A stretch of DNA of 64,000 nucleotides from Hymenoscyphus infarciens. Lineage: Eukaryota; Ascomycota; Leotiomycetes; Helotiales; Helotiaceae. The DNA lies in assembly GCA_001414345.1 (NCBI GenBank), contig LLCB01000243.1:1-64000 (forward strand). Reading direction: 5' to 3'. The notes under the pieces were generated by a model. The model was given only the letters and a program-made list of their open reading frames with translations, did no database searches and was not told the origin of the DNA. A program made the position numbers and the translations under genes. Below, piece by piece: positions 1 to 11,751 of the stretch (positions within the stretch are counted from its first letter, which is position 1; every line of letters begins with the position of its first letter).

Positions 1-1103
1 AGGAAGGCGCTATAGCGGAGCTCGATGATTAAGCGCGAGGCTAGCTAAAATAGGAATAGATTCGTTCACCAGCCGCACTTATGCATGCCTCACTTTTATG
101 CGTCTTCCGTACCAAATAATCGTACCCTCATCGTCTCACCTCAATGCGATTTAGAAGATGAGATTGCGCCTTTTTTCTATACTTGGCCGCGCGTTGCAAA
201 AATAACCACAATATGAAGTAGAGTGCCATATCGATAGTTCTCACTCTCGTCGACACAACGGCAATACCTCGCGATCCACCAGGCTTTGGAGAGTTGTTTC
301 GCCCAAAGTCAGTCTATTAAATGAGACACGAGGAGAGAATGAAACCTACATACAGGTAGCTTTATTCTTAGCCGAAGACGAAGTCTATAAGTAGTGAAAC
401 CCACGACCTCCGTTGTGAAAATGAGGCCTTCGAGTAATTGAAGTGGGGGTGGTCAATGGTCCGAGGAAGGGAGGGTTCAGTTATGTGTGAGAATCAAAAT
501 GAGCGGGTTAAGAGAATTTGCTTCGTAGGACTGGCCAGACAACGTTTCACTATCAAGAGAAGGCAAGAAGAGACACACTTGACAGGGTACAGTACTCGTA
601 TGTGGCAGTGCAACTTTGCTTTGTGACGATATGTTAAAGTTACTTACTCTATTCATCTAAAGTCTTCTGAATAGCTAGTACATGGAATTTCAATAAAATG
701 ATGTCAGACGAGGAGGAATTAAGCTTCTTCCTATGTTGTTTTAACTTTCTTGATGTATTTCAAATATTCCAGAGACATCGAAGAAGGAAACTTAATAAGA
801 TATTTACCGCCTATATTCGCCACAAGATAACTTAATAAGCAATCGCAAAAATACAACAAAAATACAAGTATATACGTAAGACGCTGATTTATACTTAAAG
901 TATGCTTGGGAAGTTTTTATCTTTCGTGAGCGCCGTACATATAAATATGTTATTTATCAGACCATCGAGTAATATTTGGATGCTGTTCCCCATTTTCTCT
1001 AGCCATACTTTCTCTCGATAAGCCGCAACGATTAACTCGAATCTCACAAGTATCTAACTGCTTGTTATCCTTCCCATTACTCATTACTTCATAAATCGTA
1101 ACC
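1..1103. other. No gene recognised (window start)
   Basis: I see no convincing coding frame, RNA gene or repeat here. The only sizeable open frame (438-626, plus) lacks an ATG start and resembles nothing I know. The stretch from about 640 to 1080 is AT-rich and probably the 3' flank of the minus-strand gene that ends at 1104. Confidence 0.5.
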
Positions 1104-2003
1104 TCATGACACCAGGCCTATAAAGACCCCACCAAAAATGGGAAACCCAGCCTCCAAAGCCTCCATGTTCCCCGTACTCTCATAATTCTCCCAGAGCAGA
1201 ATCTCATCCCAATATAACTTGCCCCCGCAAGCGAAATGTAAATCCCTAATCGTCAAAAGCACATTATCCCTATGCCCAGTCCCCAACGTCCCCATCCCCA
1301 CAATCCTAACCACCCTCTCATACCCACAATCCCCACTACCTCTCAACGCTTCCAGAAAAGCATCAAACCAAGCCCTATGTCTATCCCTCTCTTGAACATG
1401 GCTCAAACATACAAAATCCCTGTAATCCCATACCAACTCCAACTTCCTCAACGCCCCGTGCCTTGCCCTGCTTCGTATGGTCTGTAGCACCCTGGGGAAG
1501 GAAGTGGTGACTGCGTATTCGTAGTCGGGCATTTGTATTCGAATATGCCGGATTAAACGCGACGAGGTCTGTCCCATTCCTTTGAAAGTATCCGTCACCC
1601 CAGGGATCGACAGAGTCCTGGACAAGTACGAGGGGAAGTAGAATATTGCATTTTCCCAAAACAGGTGGCCGATTTCGGCGTGGATTTGGTGGTTGACTCG
1701 GAGGAGGGAGAGGGTGAAGTATATAGGGGTCGAGGTTGATTCTGGCTTTGGCCCATATGGCACCCCGAGTGCGGGGGCGAGTTGGAGTCGGAAGTTTTGT
1801 TTGGTGGGTGGTGCGGGTTGGTAAGGTTTTATCTGGGTCGATGGTTTGGAGACTTTTCTCGAGCTTGACGATTTGGTGTTGAGCGCTTGAAGACGGGGCT
1901 TTCGTTCTACTTGGATGTAGTAGGGTGAGCGCGGTAGGAGGTGGGCATAACGGTAAATTTGGTCGCGTATTTCACGGGGGAGGCCGAGGAAATCGAATGG
2001 CAT
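1104..2003 (-). CDS. 2EXR-domain (F-box-like) protein
   Basis: Single-exon frame of 299 aa with an ATG at 2003. The N-terminus (FDFLGLPREIRDQIYRYAH) is the classic 2EXR/F-box-like opening seen in large, poorly characterised fungal families: F-x-x-L-P-x-E-I-R-x-x-I-Y. A low-complexity Lys/Ser/Pro stretch occupies roughly residues 30-75. A second conserved-looking block around residues 95-120 (LLRVNHQIHAEIGHLFWEN) matches the usual 'L..N.Q...E....FW.N' part of the family. Family members are thought to be adaptor or regulatory proteins, but the molecular role is not established. No membrane segment or signal peptide is visible. It is transcribed in the same direction as the RS protein downstream of position 2511, about 500 bp away. 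Confidence 0.75.
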   Translation of the reverse strand: MPFDFLGLPREIRDQIYRYAHLLPRSPYYIQVERKPRLQALNTKSSSSRKVSKPSTQIKPYQPAPPTKQNFRLQLAPALGVPYGPKPESTSTPIYFTLSLLRVNHQIHAEIGHLFWENAIFYFPSYLSRTLSIPGVTDTFKGMGQTSSRLIRHIRIQMPDYEYAVTTSFPRVLQTIRSRARHGALRKLELVWDYRDFVCLSHVQERDRHRAWFDAFLEALRGSGDCGYERVVRIVGMGTLGTGHRDNVLLTIRDLHFACGGKLYWDEILLWENYESTGNMEALEAGFPIFGGVFIGLVS

Positions 2004-2510
2004 AATGTGCCTTGCGCAGATGCAATTGATTTGCTCGACTTGTGTTTATCGTTTCAATTGGGTTCGAAATCTGGGGAAGCTCATCCTGGAGGGAGCGGTG
2101 ATCGGCATATCTCCGGTTACTGAATTGGTTACTGAATTGAAGGACCATCTTGATAGACCAAGTTAAATCTAGCAAAAGAGTCATCATGTTTGGTTTGAAA
2201 TACTTCAGACAATCAACGACAAGTACGATATGCGCTCAAAGCATTATCGAAATAATAGGGGTTGATTTCTCCGTATTGGTTTCGTGCCAGCGAATGCCAG
2301 GAAAAGGAGCAGACTATGATTTCCATGAACCTATAATAAAGATAATATCTCTTCCCTTTCTCCATCCATACCCTGCGAGCTGTGACGTCCAAACCCGATG
2401 TGTCGTATGTATCATATCTCATCTAATCCAATACTCCAGTAAGCAGTTCCTCATGTTTAAATAAAAGACACGTTTTCCCAGCTCACAACCATCAAACCCA
2501 TTTACAAAAA
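2004..2510. other. Intergenic spacer, nothing recognised
   Basis: This spacer lies between the start of the 2EXR gene and the stop of the RS-rich gene, both on the minus strand. It probably carries the promoter of the former and the 3' UTR of the latter. No motif can be assigned. Confidence 0.4.
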
Positions 2511-3991
2511 TCAGCTATCCTTCAGCCTCCCGAACGCCGGTTCAATGCTCACAACGCCATCATTATCAAGAATCTTCCCTCTATCCCATTCTCTGCTTTC
2601 CCCACGCTTTGCCCATCTAACATCTTCTTCTGTCTTCTCACTTCCCTTCTCCCATTTACGAATCTCGTCATCAGTGAATCCTGCTGCTCTCAACCGATCA
2701 GCACCTTGCTTTTTCCATTTTTGTCTGTCGCGGAGTGCTTCTAGTGCCTGGTCCCAATCGTTTTCCTCGTCGGGGTCAAGTTGGACGTCGGCGGTCGGGT
2801 CGTAATCAGCTGAGAAGCGAGAGTCAATACCTGAACCATGTGAGAACGCTCCTCGACCTCGGGAGCGAACTTCAGGAATTGGAGGTGGAGGAGGAGGACC
2901 AATTATTGAAGAAAGGGGATCGGAATCATATTCTTCTTCTTCTTCTTCTTTCTGATGGGTTATTCTTTTTTCGTGTCTGGACGATATTTTCTCCACGGAG
3001 GGAGAACGACGAGATTTGCGATGTGATTCTCGACGTGATTCCGGTGATCGTGAACGCTTTCGGCGAGGGGATCTTGAACGGTGTGAGTCTCTATGTCTGC
3101 GTTTGTGCGGTGAGCGTGATCTTGATTTTGATCGTGACCGGTGTCGTCTCCTTTTCTTCGTCTCCCGATCCTTGCCGTCTCGTGAAGTACTCCTGTCTCT
3201 TCGATGCCTATGGCGTCTTTCGTCATCGCCATCCTCCGAGTAATCTTCTCTGCTTCTCCTTTTTCTTCTTCCATCATCTATACTATCACTCCTCGTATCC
3301 TCGTCCAAGCTACCTTTTCGTAGTCTGGAATCCCTCGTATTCGATTTCGATTCCGTTTTGTGATCCTCATCTCGAGGTTTCCGTCTCTCTCTTGAACTGC
3401 TCCTTTGTCTTCGATGTGGCCTTGGGCTTCTTGAATGATCACTCAGGTCATCGTCCTCATCCCTTCTTCGCCTCTCCCTTGGCTTGTTTTTCTCGTCACT
3501 CGCTCGTTGAATTACCTCACTAGAATTGATTCTTCTTCTTTGGGGTCGGTCCTCTTCCGTATTATCCCTCTCCACAGTATCTCTCTTCCTTTTCGCGCAC
3601 CCTCGTGCACCTAGAATCGCTGCAATATCCCCTAGCTGCCTCTTCCTAACATCAAGTGGGTTAGCGGGTTTCCTCTGGCTCTCCTTCTTTATATCTCGCC
3701 CTTCATTCACAAGCCCCTTCAACCGCGCTCTAGATTCGGCTGCTTCTTTGGCAAGTAGGGCCGCATTATGGGAGTCGGTGTCTTTTATGATGTTGCGGAG
3801 GAAACGGGTATTTGGTTTGGGCTTATGCGACGGTCTAAGATATGTCAGCATAGGAGCATGCATAGTCGAAAAGAGATCTCTTACTTCGGAGGTGAGCTGC
3901 TGGAAACGCTATACAAGCTTCCGGAATTTTTGGCATCCTGTGCCAACAGAGCGGCGACGTAGCCGTCGTCCAGGTAATCGTCGTTCCCCAT
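2511..3991 (-). CDS. RS-rich pre-mRNA-splicing factor 38B-like protein
   Basis: Two exons give 476 aa: exon 1 is 3991-3885 and exon 2 is 3834-2511, separated by a 50-nt GT-AG intron with a CTGAC branch site. The join restores the conserved fungal N-terminal motif KPKPNTRFLRNII followed by DSHNAALLAKEA. I associate that motif with proteins annotated as splicing factor 38B in filamentous fungi. Exon 1 contributes a DDGYVAALLAQDAK-type segment, also usual for the family. The middle third (about residues 130-330) is extremely rich in Arg-Ser, Arg-Asp and Lys. Next come a Glu run, a short poly-Pro patch and a conserved acidic/tryptophan C-terminal region (W-D-Q-A-L-E-A-L-R-D-R). A nuclear splicing-associated role is inferred from the RS composition. 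It is divergent from sos7, whose ATG is 524 bp away. Confidence 0.75.
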
Positions 3992-4515
3992 GCCCTTGAT
4001 TCGTGGAGAAGCCTCCAAAACGGCCTAAAAATGATATGGTGCAGAAAGAATTGCGAGACAAGCGTATTCAAAGAAAAGGAAGTCGATCGAGCCAGGAAAG
4101 AACAATTGGTTTATAGATGTCGGGGAAGTTGAAGCAAGCAACTTTGGTGAATTCTGAAAGTTGCAGCTTAACTTCAGGTACGAAGTGAAATACCACCAAG
4201 GTACGTAGCGAGGGTTGAAGTCGGCGTTAGGGACTGTCTTATTGGCTTGTTTTAAAAGCGGTGAACATGGCAGAATATTTGATAAGTAAACAAAACACCG
4301 CGTCGGTACGTCACTCTGTCGCAAACACGATTGTATGAGGAATCTCAAGAAAACAAATCGCATTCTACGTCTATCAATATTGAAGTAAGAACGACATACC
4401 TCAATAAGAAGCGCAATCCTTGTAGCGCTACCAAATTCCACCCAGGCCGAATATTAAACACCCCTCATTTCAATCAACCCCTCCACGAGGGTATCATACA
4501 GTTCTTTGCGCCAGT
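3992..4515. promoter_or_regulatory. Divergent promoter region, splicing factor / sos7
   Basis: This 524-bp spacer separates two divergent start codons, so it must hold both promoters and 5' UTRs. I cannot assign individual factor sites. Confidence 0.45.
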
Positions 4516-5400
4516 ATGGCGAAATTACCTGAGCAGGTTCTGGAAGATGTTCTGGAGGCCCAAAAATCACAAGAACTTTCCATCATCAAATTGAGCGAGC
4601 CACTCTCAGCACCGCTCAAGATCAAATCTGGGGAAAGGGTATCTGATGTATCAACAGATGTGTTCGACAACCCAACCCCAGCAAGCCTTGAGGCCGATTT
4701 AGAACATTACAAAGTAAAACAATCCCGAATTGCACCTAGAAAATTGCTAAATGTTTCACAGGAACTATTCTCGAAACTCCGCTTTTCATACCTCGAACAA
4801 GTCACAAAAGAAAAGTTCATACGCGCAATTGTTGGAGATCCGCCTCTCGTAGTCGAACACCAAGAGAATGTTGAATTGGAAGAATCCCTCGCTATCTCAA
4901 AAGCATCCTTGAAAGCACAGAAGATTGAGGTTGCGGAATTGGTTGAGCAATTGGAGGAGAAGGGTCGACAATTGTCTCGCAAATACGAAAATGTTCAACT
5001 ACAGACAGCGCAACTGCAAGAATTACCGGGGAAAATTGAAGGGTTACAAGCTAGTATTAAGGAGTTGAAGGCTACACAAGCACCAGGATCAAGTCCGACA
5101 TTGAATATGCCTTTGGAGAAAACTTTGGATCTTGTTGAGGAGAAGCAAAAAGAAAGGTCCGAGCTGGATAGGCAATTGGAACAACTCCAGTCCATGGTTC
5201 CTAGGAAGACCCGGGAGTTGGAACGGCTGAATGCGGAATTGCAACCCCTGGAGGTTAAAAGACTTGGTAGTACAGCCGCAGCGAGAGATGCCAAGAGGAG
5301 GAAGGAGGAAGCACTGGGTGGAGTTGGTGATGACCTCGAGGAGCGTGGCAGATGGTGGAGAGGTGTTGAGGGTGGACTGAAGGGCATGCTGGATGTATAA
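4516..5400 (+). CDS. sos7: Kinetochore protein Sos7
   Basis: Single-exon gene of 294 aa with the first ATG in frame at 4516. Residues about 88-120 contain the family signature FSKLRFSYLEQVTKEKF followed by IVGDPP and VEHQENVELE, which I recognise from fungal Sos7 proteins. The remainder is long amphipathic helix and coiled coil (about 120-275), with repeated Glu/Leu/Gln heptads and no membrane segment. In fission yeast Sos7 works with Spc7 (KNL1) at the outer kinetochore, and the budding yeast counterpart is thought to be Kre28. Binding to the KNL1 homologue is therefore the expected role. The length is close to that usual for the family. A basic, Gly-rich tail (about residues 265-290) follows the coiled coil. 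Confidence 0.75.
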   Translation: MAKLPEQVLEDVLEAQKSQELSIIKLSEPLSAPLKIKSGERVSDVSTDVFDNPTPASLEADLEHYKVKQSRIAPRKLLNVSQELFSKLRFSYLEQVTKEKFIRAIVGDPPLVVEHQENVELEESLAISKASLKAQKIEVAELVEQLEEKGRQLSRKYENVQLQTAQLQELPGKIEGLQASIKELKATQAPGSSPTLNMPLEKTLDLVEEKQKERSELDRQLEQLQSMVPRKTRELERLNAELQPLEVKRLGSTAAARDAKRRKEEALGGVGDDLEERGRWWRGVEGGLKGMLDV

Positions 5401-6447
<1,047 letters not shown>

Positions 6448-6696
6448 AGGAATCATATGGGAGTTGAATGAATTGGGAAATGGACGCGGGTTGCTCATGA
6501 TGTCTCGGGGGCTACGATTACGCTAGCAAATACCATCAATTGCACACCGAAAGAAATGTATCGATGCAGAAGTGATGCGTTTGGGATTTGGGTTGCTTTC
6601 ATCTGGAGGTTGGGAATGTAGCTACCTGGAATTTCTCATGGAGTTCGGAAAGTGTCAATAAGCTCTCCTGGCCAGTATCAAACGTCAAAAACACCT

Positions 6697-7678
6697 CTAT
6701 TGTCCTCTTTCGAATACTTTGACCCCTCCATCTCCACCTACAAAATACAGCAATTCTCGTTCCTCAATCCGCTTTTGCAGATCATCATTCTCAGAGCCTT
6801 GGTCTCCAATGCTAACTCGAATCACCCCGCTAACATCTCTAGCCGTTCCACTGTCTAGCAACCTCAAACTCATGGTGAAATCAGCCTGGTGAGCGGTACT
6901 TAGCAAGAAGGCGGCGTTATCTGTCTCCAAGATTGTTTGTTGTGCCAATACCAATGGTTGATCGGCTGAGAGCGTTACAACGAGGGAGTGGGTCTCCTAG
7001 TAAAAATTTAGCAAGGGATATCGATTTTTTTGACAATTATAACATACCTCTCTTAATCCTAGCAGCATATCTCCCAAATTTGTAGGTCCAACATCGCCAA
7101 CTGTTGCCAATAGTAAATCCGGCTGGTCAATAATCAACAAAACCTTTTCCCCTGGACCTGGAGAAGCCTTCAAACTCTGAATGGAATTCGATATCAACCC
7201 CGAGACAGCGGAGAGACCAGGGTTGGTAAGAACTTTTTCTGTAGTCTTCGCATATGCCTTCTGCTGAGCTGGTAGAAAAAGTCCAGTCAGGCCATCCACA
7301 AATGAAAACCTCTTTTTGGCAGCATGTTTCTCAAGATCGAGACCCTGGGAAATAAATACTTAGTTTGACATTCCGCAACATAAAAATAACCCCGCCAAGA
7401 GAACTCCAAAAAACTTTTGACATCAAATGAAATCGACCTACCAATCTCTTCGCATTCTCTTTCCAAAATGCGAAATCTCTCATAAAGCTGACCAAAAGGA
7501 CCTTGGTTTGCTCATCTGGTGGAAGATCAGATGAAGCATCGTTGACCAAAGCGCTATGCAGAAATCTTAAGACGAGCCAGTTTGTGCTTGCGCCTAGGAC
7601 ACTGGTCAAAAGAACTAGAGATGCTTCCGGTGGGAGCGAGAGATAGGGCTCAAGGAGAGGAGGTATCTTGGAAGACAT
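6697..7678 (-). CDS. elp6: Elongator complex protein 6
   Basis: Three exons (7678-7442, 7344-7048, 6996-6697) give 277 aa, the usual size for fungal Elp6. The start at 7678 is chosen because fungal relatives begin just before I-P-P-L-L-E-P-Y-L, as here; a longer in-frame start at 7795 exists. Recognisable blocks are PPEASLVLLTSVLGASTNWL near the N-terminus, then VLLVSFMRDFAFWKENAKRL, then FVDGLTGLFLP and EKVLLIIDQPDLLLATVGD. These belong to the RecA-like fold of Elp4/5/6. Elp6 lacks a true Walker A motif, and none is seen. With Elp4 and Elp5 it forms the hexameric ring of Elongator, needed for wobble-uridine modification of tRNA. Both introns are phase 0. Confidence 0.9.
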
Positions 7679-8316
7679 ATCAAAGTGTTTGTATGGAATG
7701 AAGGCGGAGTTGTTCAGAATCTCAGTCCGTATCCTCTGCCTAGCTTTGCTTGGTTGGAAAAGCGGCACTGGTGAATTGGAGAGTACCGCCACCACCTAGG
7801 TACTTTCGACATCACCTAGAATATGAGAATATCTGGACAACTCGATTACAAGTTCATTTTCAACCAACATCCGTAGACTTATTTCAGCTTCTTTTGAAAC
7901 AGCTATACAGAGGTGGCTTGGTGCCGCTTTCCTTCCCCAGATGGATTTCGTTTTCTGTACAAGGATGTCCAACCGCCAACCAACATCTCGCAACATCTCC
8001 CAGCAGCATGTTGCACTTTCCGTTTCCACCAAAGGTAGAAATCCTCACATATGATTCGTGTCTTTCGAGTTTGTCTGTTTGTAAGGTTGTTTGTTTTCAT
8101 TCCCATGTTTGCAACGTCTTTTCTCTTCCACAGATACGATTAATATAGAAAATCATCCCCCGGAATTCTCGGCATTGGTGCGTCTTGTCCTCACTAGCTG
8201 GTTGTGACAATCTACGAACTTCTTCAACCCCAAGAACCACTCGGTGTGATTTTAGACCTTTGCCTCAAAAGCTCCTTTTTTTTTGGCTCTGTAATCAATC
8301 CCTACAATCTCTCATC
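7679..8316. promoter_or_regulatory. Divergent promoter region, elp6 / DHCR24-like gene
   Basis: This 638-bp spacer separates divergent start codons and must contain both promoters. It has CT-rich leader-like tracts close to 8300. No specific element can be assigned. Confidence 0.4.
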
Positions 8317-9964
8317 ATGGAAACACACAACCAAGCCGTCTCTCGTATCTCCACGGATATTGGACGCTTCTACGCTCGAAAAGAACCATTCCGGATATAT
8401 CATGGTTCAACAAACAGCACACGAAAATCTCAATATGAGGTAGATCGCATGATCAACACGTCCAAACTTTCCCACGTCCTTCATGTCGATACCGAAACGA
8501 AAACCGCTCTGGTAGAACCAAATGTACCTATGGATGCGCTCGTTACGGCCACACTACAACATGGACTCATTCCTCCAGTTGTCATGGAATTCCCCGGGAT
8601 TACTGTCGGTGGTGGCTTTGCTGGCACAGCCGGAGAAAGCAGCTCTTTTCGATACGGATTTTTCGACCGGACGATCAATTGGATTGAAATGGTTCTCGCC
8701 AATGGCCAAGTAGTCAAGGCTTCCAAGTCAGAGAATCCAGACTTATTCTTTGGGGCTGCCTCTTCATTCGGTACTCTTGGTGTCACTACACTTCTTGAGA
8801 TTCAATTGATTGAAGCCAAGAGTCATGTGAAGTTGACTTACTTCCCCGTGAGAAGTTTACCAGAGGCACAGAAAGTCATCGAGAAGGTTACCAATGATGC
8901 GTCATTTGAATTCCTCGATGGAATCATGTTCTCGAAAGACTCTGGGGTTATCTGTGCGGGAGAAATGACAAACGATGTTGGCAATTTGAGGGTTCAAGGA
9001 TTTCTCAGGCCTACCGAGCCATGGTTTTACCTTTATGTCGAAAAAATCATGAACAATGGGCGAAACCAGGCCACAGAAGCGATCCCACTCGTCGATTACC
9101 TCTTCCGTTATGATCGTGGTGGATTTTGGGTTGCAAGATACGCCTTCAAGTACTTTCTGACCCCTTTCAATCGGATTACACGTTTTGTCCTCGATTACTT
9201 TATGCATACACGAGTACTGTATCGTGCTTTGCATCAAAGTGGCCTCGCTTCTTCCTATGTTGTTCAGGACGTTGCTATTCCGTACCCAAGAGCAGATGAA
9301 TTCATGTCATATCTCAACGCCAACTTCAAGCAATATCCGATCTGGCTTTGTCCACTCAAGCAAAGTGGCAAGGACATAGCTTCCACCCACAGTCTCCAAG
9401 CGGGTAAAACGAACCAAAAGATGCCAGAGATGATGTTGAACTTTGTAAGTCATTTCTCACAATGACATCCTCTAAAACTCTTCCAAAATAACCTCCTCAC
9501 AAAGAGATGATTTCAACTCAACTAAATATCCTCTTCTTACCAATCCACACACCGGAAAGAAATAAGACTAACTCTTTCAGGGCGTATGGGGACCTGGCTC
9601 AACAGACCGTAGAGAATTCGTCTACTGGAACCGAGAATTTGAGAAAAAAGTTCACGAACTCGGTGGCCAGAAATGGCTCTACGCGCAAACCTACTACGCC
9701 AAAGAAGAGTTTTATGAGATTTACAATAGAGAAGAATACGACGCCCTACGGAAAAGATACCACGCTGAGTATTTACCAAGTGTTTATGATAAGGTGAAAG
9801 TTGATGTGGAGAGCGAGGAGAAGGCTAAGCGGGAGAGTTGGACGATTTGGTTGCTGGCCTTGTTTTGGGGTATTTGGCCGCTTGCTGGATTGTATGGTGT
9901 TTTCAAGGCGATTGTTGGAGGAGATTATTTGTTACCTAAGAAGGGGGGACGAAAGAGAAGTTAA
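8317..9964 (+). CDS. FAD-linked oxidoreductase, delta(24)-sterol reductase (DHCR24/Diminuto) type
   Basis: Two exons (8317-9444 and 9581-9964) flank a 136-nt intron and give 503 aa. The ATG at 8317 is the first ATG in the frame, and upstream extension would need a non-ATG codon. Residues about 20-190 form a PCMH-type FAD-binding domain. The segment around EFPGITVGGGFAGTAGESSS, then RYGFFDRTINWIEMVLANG, matches the flavin-pyrophosphate region of DHCR24-like enzymes. The C-terminal half has the family's R-x-D-E-F and W-L-C-P-L-K elements, W-G-P-G and E-F-E-K-K. The usual N-terminal membrane anchor of the animal and plant enzymes is absent, but a hydrophobic segment near the C-terminus (TIWLLALFWGIWPLAGLYG) may attach it to membranes. 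The substrate is unknown; ergosterol synthesis does not use this C24(25) reduction. Confidence 0.8.
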
Positions 9965-10655
9965 AGGTCGAGTTTAAAGGGTGACTTAGAATGTTATAAC
10001 TTAGAAGTCGTGCTTTCCACTAGAATTTGGAACTGGGTTTTTTCGTTAGATCAATTAGAACTCGTTCGCGACATTAGGATGGCTCGTGTTAAATCCGTTC
10101 ATGTTTTCAAAGTCGGGATTTCCTTTATACTGGCTTGTTTTGAACTTTGACGAAGCAACAAGTATTAAAAAATCTTCCATCTAAGCGTTTATAATAAAGT
10201 TAAATTAGCTGAATAAAGTTATAAGAGCTTGCAAATATATTGAAATGGATGAATATCTAAAGTACATATGCACAATGAAAGTACACAAGCGAATAGAAGA
10301 CAATAGAGTTGCTTAAATCAAGTAACTAAGATTTCTAAATTTTAGATTTTAAACATAATTTGAGAAACGTGAAGAAACCAAGAAAAGTAAGAGAAGCCCT
10401 AAGCTATGAGTTGAATTGAACTGCCTTGAAAGTAAAATGCGAGAAGCCACGCGATCATCAGTGCTACCATTAATTTTGTCAACCGCTATGTTTGGCCCAT
10501 TGTTTTTTGATGATATTTCATTTTGGCGGTGACAGTCTAAGCCTAGAACTCGTCTTCCGACGCCAATAACACCTTTAACGCCAATAACCTTACAAGCCTA
10601 GGTTCCCAGAAGGAGGTTTTCTTCATCCTATGTCGTGAAAGTCTATAGTCTATCT
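9965..10655. other. Intergenic spacer between convergent genes, nothing recognised
   Basis: This AT-leaning spacer carries the 3' flanks of the DHCR24-like gene and of the convergent methyltransferase. No open frame or repeat is supportable. Confidence 0.4.
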
Positions 10656-11751
10656 CTATTCCTGCAACAAAATGCTATGCTGATCCTTATGATTCACAAA
10701 CACGTACTCGACGCAACGTGGATCCGTTTTTCCGCCCGCCAAAGTAACGGCCAGGAGATTGATCTCGAGCCAGGTAGGACGCATTCCAAAACCCTCCAGT
10801 CTCTCCCACCAAGCCAAAAACCTCTCAAAATTGATGATCTTATCATCAACAAGATGAAGTTCAATCATAATCTGTCCAATAGGCATAACCCCACCATTCA
10901 ATTTATCACACCAATCCATAAATCCATCGAAAGCCTGATACTCGGCGCCCTCAACGTCGATTTTCAGGATATCCATATAAGTATGTTTGTTCTCCATCAT
11001 CAACGTCTGCAGACTGAAGAATTTAGGAGAACGATTCATCTCATCGTACCAACTCAATCCAACTTGTCGGAAATGTGCTCGAGCGCTGAAAGAGGCCGGG
11101 AGTTGAGGCCCAAAGGATGTAACCGAGTAATCGAAAGCGAAGATTTGTGCAGATGGGATGCGAGCCAACATCTCCGCTTCGAATGTAGATTCATCATTTA
11201 CTCCAAAACTGTAAATAATCGTACTGGGATTATCTGATGTTTCCGCTCGAGAAACTGCTGGCGCGGGTTTGTTCTCGAATAATGACATTCCGCAGACCCA
11301 TTTTCCGCCATCTCCTAGACGACCGACTCTTTGAATGTCGTGTGGACAGGTATAGGTTGCTGGGAAGAAATCCCAGATAGTGTATGGGTATTTTCCGAAG
11401 TCGTCAAGCTTTTGCGCCGGGAAGAGAGGAACCTGCGGATATCCCGGGTGTTTAGCAGCCATTTCGTGGCGAAGGGATACGCTGGATTGCCATGATTTTT
11501 CAGCGCGTAGCATGCGTTGATGGGTGGTTAATCCTTTGCTTTTTATGGCTATCGGCGAACTGTTGATTGGGGGAGTTTTCTGGGAGTTGATGGCGCTTGG
11601 GAGAAGGGCTTGTGATTGGTGGAGAACGACGAAAATGAAGAACATAAAGGCTACCCAGAACCAGAGCCCGCATACTGGTGAATTGTTAGACTGCGAATTT
11701 TGAGAGAAATCGGGGAAGTTGTGATATACCTTGGATTACTCGGATTGCCAT
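10656..11751 (-). CDS. Membrane-anchored methyltransferase-domain protein (METTL24/Methyltransf_22-like)
   Basis: Two exons (11751-11730 and 11674-10656) give 346 aa. The tiny first exon supplies the natural ATG and completes an N-terminal hydrophobic signal-anchor (VCGLWFWVAFMFFIFVVL, about residues 8-26), so a type II membrane topology is likely. The catalytic region starts near residue 125 with a CPHDIQRVGRLGDGGKWVC block. It continues through YSFGVNDESTFE and ends with the acidic motif DILKIDVEGAE, which aligns with motifs of the METTL24/FkbM-like SAM-dependent methyltransferases. The region between anchor and domain is a Ser/Lys-rich stem, as in Golgi enzymes. The substrate is unknown. 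The intron is 55 nt with a GTATAT donor. Confidence 0.75.

Noticed and set aside
2735..3523. 262-codon plus-strand frame opposite the RS-rich protein
   Set aside because: It is the antisense shadow of the Arg-Ser repeat on the minus strand and encodes only low-complexity Phe/Leu/Ser sequence.
4025..4441. 138-codon minus-strand frame in the splicing-factor/sos7 spacer
   Set aside because: It has no recognisable motif and overlaps the divergent promoter region and leader of sos7.
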